A stretch of 11,696 nt of DNA from Nitrososphaerota archaeon (lineage in GTDB: Archaea; Thermoproteota; Bathyarchaeia; Bathyarchaeales; Bathycorpusculaceae): the NCBI GenBank assembly GCA_031282985.1, contig JAITCR010000001.1:1-11696 (forward strand). The letters run 5' to 3'. The translations under genes were made by a program, and so were the position numbers. The notes below the pieces were generated by a model, which was not told where the DNA came from, made no database searches, and worked only from the letters and a program-made list of their open reading frames with translations. Positions 6,291-11,696 of this stretch are shown piece after piece (position 1 is the stretch's first letter; the number at the start of each line of letters is the position of its first letter).

Positions 6291-7706
6291 ATGGAAACAG
6301 TAGGCATATTGGTTGTTTCATATGGCGCGCGAGAAGTTGCCATGGTGGATGTTCTTGCGAGAAGCCAGAGGTATAAAGTAGAATTATACATTGCCGATAA
6401 ACAGTTTAATCCTTTCAATGCTCAGCAGGCTACAAAGCATGTTGTTGTTCCAGATTTGAACATTCATGCCATCTGCAAGTTTGCACAGACCCATAGAGAC
6501 AAGTTGGATTTTGCTATTGTAGGTTCAGAAAAACCAATTATAGACGGACTACGGGATCTTATTGAAACAGAAACCGGTGTTCCGGTTATTTGTCCAAAAA
6601 AAGAGTATGCTATTGAGGAAAGTAAAATTAAGCAGCGTTTGCTTTTCCAAGAAATTGCTCCTGAAGCAAATCCACGTTTCAAAATTTTTAACCCAAATAA
6701 CTATCAGGACAAAACTCAGGTTAAAGCGGACGTTTATAAATGGCTTGATGAACTAGGTAATCAGGCGGTAGTTAAACCTGACAAGCCAGCGGCAGGTAAA
6801 GGTGTAGGTGTCTGGGGTGATCATTTTATGAGTCGTGAAGAACTGTTTGAACATTTCATATCCAATTTTCAATACAGCTCTGTCATAATTGAAGAGAAAG
6901 TGGATGGAGAAGAATCTAGCTGTATGGCATTTTGTGATGGGAAACACTTCATTCCCTTGCCGGATACACGAGATTATAAGCGTGCTTTTGATGATGATAA
7001 GGGACCAAATACCGGTGGGATGGGTTCTTACAAAGATGTAGACGATAAACTGCCCTTTTTAACAGCTACTGAACGGGAAAATGAAGTTAAATTGGCAAAT
7101 AAAGTGTTTAATGGCTGGAGCAAACAGATTAATGATCCTACAGCGCTCCGTGGAGTTCCATTGTACTTAGCCTTTATGCACACTGGGAAGAGTATAAAAA
7201 TATTAGAGATTAACAGTCGTCCAGGTGACCCTGAGAGCATTAATCTTTTTCCGATAATTAAAGATGATTTTGTAGATGTTTGCTATAAAATGGTTGAAGG
7301 AAACCTTCTAAATGTCGGATTAAATAAGGTAGCGACTGTTTTAACCTATAAAGTGCCTCCGGATTATGGAGGTTACATGAATGTTTATCCGGATGAAATT
7401 ATTAAATCCGACGTTGATACGGCAATTGACTTCACTGAGGCATACAAATTAGTCAAAAAGTATGGCGATAAAATGCGTATTTATCCTGGCGCTATGGAAT
7501 TGAGGAATGGTAAAAGTTATGCGTTAAAATCGCGAGCGATTGGGGTGTTGGCTATTGGCGATAGCATTGAGGAGGCGCGTAAAATAAGTCAAGAGGGCGC
7601 GAGGGCCATAAGTGGTGGTGGGTTGTGGAATCGAACAGACATTGCTGCGCAACAGCATATCGCTAAGAGTGTGAGTCATATGGAAAAGTTGAGGGCCGAA
7701 GTTTGA
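6291..7706 (+). CDS. purD: Phosphoribosylamine-glycine ligase (GAR synthetase), archaeal type
   Basis: This 471-residue ATP-grasp ligase joins glycine to phosphoribosylamine, consuming the unstable PurF product. The N-domain begins GILVVSYGAREVAMVD (5-20), the counterpart of the GxGGREHA motif. VVKPDKPAAGKGVGVWGDHF (160-179) is the ATP-grasp glycine loop with the GDHF tail seen in methanogen PurD. GEESSCMAFCDGK is at 206-218, DYKRAFDDDKGPNTGGMGSY at 228-247, and the metal-binding EINSRPGDPESIN at 306-318. Two positions differ from the common forms: RDYKR where QDHKR is usual, and SRPGDPE where RFGDPE is usual. The length is slightly above bacterial PurD (about 425) but normal for archaeal ones. 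It follows the PurF-like gene by 41 nt, and its TGA overlaps the TTG start of the HAD gene by 4 nt, so coupling is likely. Confidence 0.9.
   Translation: METVGILVVSYGAREVAMVDVLARSQRYKVELYIADKQFNPFNAQQATKHVVVPDLNIHAICKFAQTHRDKLDFAIVGSEKPIIDGLRDLIETETGVPVICPKKEYAIEESKIKQRLLFQEIAPEANPRFKIFNPNNYQDKTQVKADVYKWLDELGNQAVVKPDKPAAGKGVGVWGDHFMSREELFEHFISNFQYSSVIIEEKVDGEESSCMAFCDGKHFIPLPDTRDYKRAFDDDKGPNTGGMGSYKDVDDKLPFLTATERENEVKLANKVFNGWSKQINDPTALRGVPLYLAFMHTGKSIKILEINSRPGDPESINLFPIIKDDFVDVCYKMVEGNLLNVGLNKVATVLTYKVPPDYGGYMNVYPDEIIKSDVDTAIDFTEAYKLVKKYGDKMRIYPGAMELRNGKSYALKSRAIGVLAIGDSIEEARKISQEGARAISGGGLWNRTDIAAQQHIAKSVSHMEKLRAEV
7691..7695 (+). promoter_or_regulatory. Ribosome binding site of the HAD gene
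   Basis: GAGGG inside the purD 3' end, then a 7-nt spacer and TTG 7703. It fixes the TTG as the start and shows that non-ATG initiation is used in this operon. Confidence 0.6.
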
Positions 7707-8782
7707 AAAGTGTTTTTGTTTCCGACTGTGAAGGGCCGATTACGAAAAATGATAATGCCTACGAATTAGCGGTTAATTTTGTTCCCAATGGTGATAGGTT
7801 TTTCTGTAATGTTAGCAAGTATGACGATGTTTTGGCAGATGTTTTCATTAAGTCGGGTTACACAGCGGGCAGTACTTTGCAGTTGATTTTGCCGTTTTTG
7901 AAAGCCTATGATGTAACTGACCGACAGATGGAAGATTTTTCTGCAGATAACATTATGTTAATTGCAGGCACTAAGGTTGCTCTTAAGCATATTGAGTCAA
8001 TGGCTAAACGCTACATCGTAAGTACTAGTTATGAGCATTACATTAAAGTGTTCTGTAATACAGTTGATTTTCCATATAAAAATACGTACTGTACCAAAGT
8101 TAGTCTTGATAAGATAGCCATAACACTTCAGGAGAAGGATGTTTTACGTGAAAGAGCTAAAGAAATCAGTCAAATGCCCTTAATTACAATACCAGCTAAT
8201 GCTAAAACCCTTGCAGATTTTAGTTCAAATGATAAAGCTTTGATTAAACGTCTTGAGGAGATTTTTTGGAAAGAGATCCCACAGATGTCTGTTGGCAAAT
8301 TCTTTAGCGATGTTGTCACTGTGGGTGGGGAGCAGAAAGCCAAGTCTGTTTGGGATATTGTCAAACGCTTGAATGTACTCTTTAGGGATGTTATGTATGT
8401 TGGAGACAGCATTACTGATGTAGAAGCATTAAGATTAGTTAAAGAAAATGGTGGTTTAGCAGTTTCATTTAATGGTAACGGTTATGCAGTGAAAAATGCT
8501 GATGTTGCTGTAGTGTCGGAAAATAATTTGGTAACAGCTGTCATAGCCGACGTTTTTTACCGGTTGGGTAGAGAGGAAACTCTTAAAGTGGTGATTTCTT
8601 GGAGCAAAAAATCTCTGGAAAACGCTGGTGTAGATTTGGATTTGCTTAAACAAGCGTTTGAGTCTTCAAAGGTGGGGCCGAAGGTTCAAATAGTTACAAG
8701 AGAGAATATGAACTCGATAGTTACGGAAAGTAGCGAGTTCCGCAAGGAAGTTCGTGGCGTAGCTATTGGGAGACTTGGATAA
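7703..8782 (+). CDS. HAD-superfamily hydrolase, EhaR-like archaeal family
   Basis: This 359-residue protein has a HAD fold. Motif I is VSDCEGPITKND (6-17), with nucleophile Asp8. The second acidic residue is Glu10 in place of the usual Asp. Motif II is VSTSYEHY (106-113), Lys212 in GGEQKAK may be the motif III lysine, and motif IV is VGDSITD (233-239). The opening DCEGPI and NDNAYELA, with NGDRFF and KYDDVLAD, closely resemble the methanogen protein annotated as energy-converting hydrogenase A subunit R, whose biochemical role is unknown. A large insert lies between motifs II and III, with an alpha-helical C-terminal tail of about 65 residues. No membrane segment is seen. The TTG start overlaps the purD stop (TTGA), and the stop ends 1 nt before the chosen ftr start. 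The substrate is unknown; a sugar or nucleotide phosphate linked to the neighbouring pathway is possible. EhaR identity is from memory. Confidence 0.75.
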   Translation: MKSVFVSDCEGPITKNDNAYELAVNFVPNGDRFFCNVSKYDDVLADVFIKSGYTAGSTLQLILPFLKAYDVTDRQMEDFSADNIMLIAGTKVALKHIESMAKRYIVSTSYEHYIKVFCNTVDFPYKNTYCTKVSLDKIAITLQEKDVLRERAKEISQMPLITIPANAKTLADFSSNDKALIKRLEEIFWKEIPQMSVGKFFSDVVTVGGEQKAKSVWDIVKRLNVLFRDVMYVGDSITDVEALRLVKENGGLAVSFNGNGYAVKNADVAVVSENNLVTAVIADVFYRLGREETLKVVISWSKKSLENAGVDLDLLKQAFESSKVGPKVQIVTRENMNSIVTESSEFRKEVRGVAIGRLG

Positions 8783-8783
8783 G

Positions 8784-9707
8784 TTGGTACATAAAGTAAT
8801 AATTGATGATACATTTGTTGAAGCGTTTGCTGGAATTTTTAGTCGTGTAATTGTCACAGCAGATGACATGGAGACCTTGACGGCGGCAGCTAATGATTCA
8901 ACGGCGACTCCGTCTGTTGTGATTGGTAGAACTGAGGGGGGTGTGGAGCGTTATCTTACTGAGGGAGAGACTCCTGATGGTAGAGTGGGGGCTGTTTTGC
9001 AGTTTTGGGGTGAGTTTAGTGAGAAGAAGGGTTTTGAGAAGTGTCTTGAAAAGTTTGAGAAAGAGCTTTCTTACAAAATCCGACAGGACATATTAGTTAA
9101 GCCTTTCACGGCTGTTTTTGATGCTTTGTTTGATGCTGAGGGTAAAATGGATATGATGGAGCGTGTTGGTCATTGTGGTGATGGTTATGAATGGGTGGAG
9201 CAACGCTATGGTAGGGAAGTTATTGTTGTGCCTTTGATGGTTCCAGATTTTGTAATTGAACGCTATATTGGTTATGCTAGGGGTATTATGGGCGGGAATT
9301 TTTGGGTTATGTGTGAAACTAAGCAGGCGTTAAAAGAGGCGGGAAAGAAGGCGCTTGCGGCTATGCATACTGTTTCAGGTATTGTTACCTCATTTGATGT
9401 TTGCTCTGCTGGGTCTAAGCCGGAAACTAGTTTTCCAGAAATTGGTCCTACGACAAATCATGTTTGCTGTCCATCGCTTAAAGGCAAATTAGGCAAGGAA
9501 TCTCTTGTGCCTGAAGGTGTAAATTACATAGCTGAACTGGTTTTTGATGGCATAAATGTTGATGTGATTAAAAGAGCTCTCAAAGCAGGCATTGAAGCTG
9601 TGCTATATATTGAAGGTGTTATACGTGTTTCAGCAGGTAATTATGGTGGCAGACTAGGTCAATACAAGGTGTCTTTCAGTGAGTTGGGCATAAATGAGAA
9701 AGTTTGA
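8784..9707 (+). CDS. ftr: Formylmethanofuran:tetrahydromethanopterin N-formyltransferase
   Basis: This soluble 307-residue enzyme transfers the formyl group between formylmethanofuran and H4MPT, in the methyl branch of the archaeal Wood-Ljungdahl pathway. Recognisable stretches are IIDDTFVEAF near the N-terminus (canonical VEIEDTFAEAF), SETPDGR-like GETPDGRVG, VKPFTAVFDAL, ARGIMGGNFWV, SAGSKPET, TTNHVCCPSLKGK, the IKRALKAGIEAVLYIEGV segment, and a C-terminal SAGNYGGRLGQYK that is nearly identical to the family. The usual length is about 297. I chose TTG 8784 because it gives the canonical short lead before IDDTF; GGGAG lies at 8768-8772, 11 nt away. TTG 8775 or 8766 are alternatives that overlap the HAD gene. 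The middle, around SFDVCSAGSK, departs from the common FPGGIVASGSK, so this may be an FtrII-like paralog instead of the main catabolic enzyme. Confidence 0.9.
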   Translation: MVHKVIIDDTFVEAFAGIFSRVIVTADDMETLTAAANDSTATPSVVIGRTEGGVERYLTEGETPDGRVGAVLQFWGEFSEKKGFEKCLEKFEKELSYKIRQDILVKPFTAVFDALFDAEGKMDMMERVGHCGDGYEWVEQRYGREVIVVPLMVPDFVIERYIGYARGIMGGNFWVMCETKQALKEAGKKALAAMHTVSGIVTSFDVCSAGSKPETSFPEIGPTTNHVCCPSLKGKLGKESLVPEGVNYIAELVFDGINVDVIKRALKAGIEAVLYIEGVIRVSAGNYGGRLGQYKVSFSELGINEKV

Positions 9708-10611
9708 TGTTATAGGGTTTGGTGCTTTAAATGTTGATACGTTATTAAAAGTTGAACGTATTGCAGGTCCAGAAGAGGAGAGTTTCATTGAAAACTACAC
9801 TGAAGCCTGTGGGGGTTCAGCAGCAAACACCATCGTTGGTTTAGCGCGTCTTGGTCGCAAAGTGGGTTTTATTGGAAAAGTTGCAAATGATCATGAGGGC
9901 AAACTACAGGTGGATAATTTCGTCAGTGAAGGTATAGATGTTAATGGTCTTATTCATTCAAAAAAAGGCCGAAGCGGAGCAGTTATAGGGTTTGTGGACA
10001 AAAAAGGTGCAAGAGCACTATACATTAACCCCGGCGAAAACGATACCCTTGAATCTAGGGAAATAAATTTGGAATATGTGTCTCAGACTATTTTTTTGCA
10101 CATGTCCTCATTTGTTGGTGAGAAACCTTTTCGTGCTCAAAAAAAGTTAGCAGGAATGTTACCTAATTCAATTAAACTTAGCTTTGATCCCGGCGCGCTT
10201 TATGCTCAGAGAGGATTAAACGTTATAGAACCGCTTATTAGAAGCTCACATGTGTTTATGCCTAACTTTTTAGAGCTTGAACAGTTAACAGGAGAAGCAG
10301 ACTACCGCAAAGGTGCAGACATCATTTTAGAGATGGGTGTCAAAATAGTTGTTGTTAAACTTGGCGCTAAAGGCTGTTATGTAACAGATGGACAAGAACA
10401 GGTTACCGTAGAGCCTTTTCCAGTAAAAGCCATAGACACCACAGGAGCGGGAGATGCGTTTGATGCAGGGTTTCTTTATGGATTGTTAGATAACAAAAAC
10501 AACCTCTATGAATGCGGTAAACTAGGTAATTTTGTGGCATCCAACAGCATCATGTCAATGGGTGCTAGAGCAGGCTTACCCTACAAAAAAGACCTAACAT
10601 CAATTCATTAA
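9694..10611 (+). CDS. PfkB-family (ribokinase-like) sugar or nucleoside kinase
   Basis: This 305-residue protein transfers phosphate from ATP to a sugar or nucleoside hydroxyl. It begins FDVIGFGALNVDTLLKVERI, with Asp15 as the likely substrate ligand. PfkB signature 1 is GGSAANTIVGLARLG (40-54). SFDPGALY is at 163-170, the NFLELEQLTG motif at 191-200, and the ATP-binding KLGAKGCYV at 222-230. Signature 2, DTTGAGDAFDAGF (248-260), carries catalytic Asp254. The overall form resembles archaeal nucleoside kinases such as the M. jannaschii enzyme, but I cannot choose among ribose, nucleoside and other substrates. The ATG lies 14 nt inside the end of ftr, indicating coupling. It is the last gene of the operon, followed by a T-rich tract. 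Codon usage moves from G/T-rich at its start to A/C-rich further in. Confidence 0.88.
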   Translation: MRKFDVIGFGALNVDTLLKVERIAGPEEESFIENYTEACGGSAANTIVGLARLGRKVGFIGKVANDHEGKLQVDNFVSEGIDVNGLIHSKKGRSGAVIGFVDKKGARALYINPGENDTLESREINLEYVSQTIFLHMSSFVGEKPFRAQKKLAGMLPNSIKLSFDPGALYAQRGLNVIEPLIRSSHVFMPNFLELEQLTGEADYRKGADIILEMGVKIVVVKLGAKGCYVTDGQEQVTVEPFPVKAIDTTGAGDAFDAGFLYGLLDNKNNLYECGKLGNFVASNSIMSMGARAGLPYKKDLTSIH

Positions 10612-10626
10612 TTGACAACAGAAACG

Positions 10627-10635
10627 TTTGTTTTT
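10627..10635 (+). terminator. T-rich tract after the operon, possible archaeal terminator
   Basis: TTTGTTTTT begins 16 nt after the pfkB stop. Archaeal RNA polymerase terminates at oligo-T on the non-template strand, so this is the likeliest end of the operon transcript. Confidence 0.4.
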
Positions 10636-10642
10636 ATCATGC

Positions 10643-10691
10643 GTTCCGCTTTGGAACAGAAATGTTCCGTAAGCAGAGCTAATAGCTGCTT
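10643..10691 (+). other. Hairpin-forming leader with mutually exclusive stems
   Basis: GGAACA (10653-10658) pairs perfectly with TGTTCC (10663-10668) across a GAAA loop. The same GGAAC can instead pair with GTTCC at 10643-10647 across gcttt. A third stem, AAGCAG (10671-10676) with CTGCTT (10686-10691), follows. No long T run follows it, so it is more likely RNA structure or an operator upstream of the exported-protein gene than a terminator. Confidence 0.4.
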
Positions 10692-10719
10692 TAGTCTATT
10701 GCATTGTCAGTGAAAAAAC

Positions 10720-11595
10720 ATGAAAAATACAAAAATCATCATATGTTTGATACTATCGCTAACAATTGGAATTGCAGTAGCAACACCGCTAATCAGAGCA
10801 GAACTAAACGTTAAACCATACATTACATGTGTGCAAGGACCAACCGCACCTTTCGGCATTGAAGTTGTCTACGCCAACTTTACGATAACAAACCCCGATG
10901 CACCCATAACTCGAACAAGTGGACCAACAGTAGACTACTACGTAGTTGTAAACGTTACCAACCCTTCGAATTACAAAGCATTCTTATCTAGAACAACTTT
11001 CACAGTAGCACAAGAAATACGAAACATCGGCAGTCAATCACCGTTTGATTTTCTGAACTCTACAATGATTGGTGGAGGCGGAACAGCAAAAGGTGCCTGG
11101 GTTGACGATGTATACTATAACGTCACATATACAATTCCCTATCCACGTTTTGACGCTGACGGCCTAATGACACAAACCGATTTGTCTGATTGGACTGAGG
11201 AACAAATCTATGCGAATTATTACCAATGGGTAGAGGGCGTACAATATTACAAATATACAGTTAAAGATGGCATAGACACCAACAGCTACACCTACTTAAA
11301 CATGAATGGTACATGGGTTGACGTAACTGGGCGAGTTACCATTGACGAAATTGAACTTGAACGTGGAACAAGTTACATAGGAATAGGAGCATTCATTGCC
11401 GATACTGTGCGGTACACATCTGGCGGGCATAAAGCGACCGAAGATAATATCTTAGAACCAGGCGAGTCACGGTTGCTTGTAATTTCTGGCAGTGCGAATC
11501 CGATGTTTATTTTTGGAGTAAATGAATACTCCATGAACCCTATTGAGTTTATCCAATCAGGCATCGTTCAAATTTTGGGTAGTGTACCACTTTAG
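10720..11595 (+). CDS. Exported protein of unknown function, predicted N-glycosylated
   Basis: I do not recognise this 291-residue protein. It starts with a classic Sec signal peptide: MKNTK, a hydrophobic core IIICLILSLTIGIAVA, then TPLIRA, with likely cleavage after Ala27. The mature part is beta-rich, high in Tyr, Thr, Asn and Gly, with one Cys (37) after cleavage. It has five N-X-S/T sequons (N53, N78, N113, N134, N196). There is no second membrane segment or evident cell-wall anchor, so it is probably secreted or loosely surface-bound. GTGA at 10710-10713 lies 6 nt before the ATG. The coding strand is A/C-rich (acaaaccccgatgcaccc), unlike the G/T-rich purF and ftr genes. It is separated from the operon by a T tract and hairpins, so it is probably an independent transcript. 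It could belong to one of the lineage-specific surface protein families of archaea. Confidence 0.8.
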   Translation: MKNTKIIICLILSLTIGIAVATPLIRAELNVKPYITCVQGPTAPFGIEVVYANFTITNPDAPITRTSGPTVDYYVVVNVTNPSNYKAFLSRTTFTVAQEIRNIGSQSPFDFLNSTMIGGGGTAKGAWVDDVYYNVTYTIPYPRFDADGLMTQTDLSDWTEEQIYANYYQWVEGVQYYKYTVKDGIDTNSYTYLNMNGTWVDVTGRVTIDEIELERGTSYIGIGAFIADTVRYTSGGHKATEDNILEPGESRLLVISGSANPMFIFGVNEYSMNPIEFIQSGIVQILGSVPL

Positions 11596-11596
11596 A

Positions 11597-11645
11597 ATAG
11601 ATAATTTGGCGTAGAATCAAATCCATGTTAACTCCATAGATAATT
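11597..11645 (+). repeat. Short direct repeat atagataatt (two copies)
   Basis: atagataatt occurs at 11597-11606 and again at 11636-11645. Another 10-mer, aaatccatgt, occurs at 11619-11628 and 11684-11693. Both lie in the non-coding stretch after the exported-protein gene. Confidence 0.5.
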
Positions 11646-11665
11646 GACAGGTTCGCCAAATTTTT
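11603..11665 (+). terminator. Inverted repeat ending in a T run after the exported-protein gene
   Basis: AATTTGGCG (11603-11611) is perfectly complementary to CGCCAAATT (11654-11662), with a 42-nt loop. The right arm runs into TTTTT (11661-11665). Its position just after the stop at 11595 suits a transcription terminator, although the long loop also fits an operator or mobile-element end. Nothing else coding is seen to the window end. Confidence 0.4.
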
Positions 11666-11696
11666 CAGAGAAAAAACACGCTTAAATCCATGTACA

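Noticed and set aside
8766..8786. Ftr start at TTG 8766 or 8775
   Set aside because: Both give extra N-terminal residues not expected before IDDTF. GGGAG lies only 2 nt before 8775 and downstream of 8766. They remain possible.

Overview
The window looks like a low-GC anaerobic archaeon with tetrahydromethanopterin-type C1 chemistry. A Bathyarchaeia-like or methanogen-related lineage fits best, but the exact lineage is a guess. The case for archaea rests on a Clp1/Grc3-type polynucleotide 5'-kinase, an XPD-type iron-sulfur helicase, an archaeal-style PurD (motif GDHF after the ATP-grasp glycine loop), an EhaR-like HAD protein, formylmethanofuran:H4MPT formyltransferase, and an exported protein rich in N-glycosylation sequons. 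Several genes use Shine-Dalgarno motifs (GAGGG, GGTG or AGGG) exactly 7 nt before the start codon, and TTG starts are used.

Layout. Positions 1-771 are a decaying segment. It holds the C-terminal part of an IS1-family transposase with a frame break, a C-terminal scrap of an unidentified gene, and a small gene of probable RNase H-like fold broken by two single-base losses in homopolymers. The RNase H-like gene overlaps the start of an intact Clp1-type kinase gene (755-1846). That gene runs tail to tail, with a 20 bp overlap, into a minus-strand pair: nth (endonuclease III, 4433-3771) followed directly by an XPD-family helicase (3770-1827). A roughly 316 bp divergent intergenic region separates nth from a tight plus-strand operon.

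The operon (4750-10611) encodes PurF-like amidophosphoribosyltransferase, PurD (GAR synthetase), an EhaR-like HAD hydrolase, Ftr and a PfkB-family sugar/nucleoside kinase. The last four genes are separated by a single base or overlap. PurF and PurD carry out the first two steps of de novo purine synthesis, making GAR. Ftr handles formyl transfer between methanofuran and tetrahydromethanopterin. The HAD and PfkB proteins are a phosphatase/kinase pair of unknown substrate. The HAD plus Ftr pairing recalls the ehaR/ftrII neighbourhood of methanogen Eha hydrogenase operons, but no hydrogenase gene is present here. This grouping is the most promising candidate for an undescribed functional unit.

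Positions 10612-10719 hold a T-rich tract and mutually exclusive hairpins. A signal-peptide-bearing exported protein of unknown function follows (10720-11595). The last 100 bases contain a 9 bp inverted repeat ending in a T run, plus short direct repeats. I saw no tRNA, rRNA or CRISPR array. G/C strand skew flips near 9.8-10 kb.
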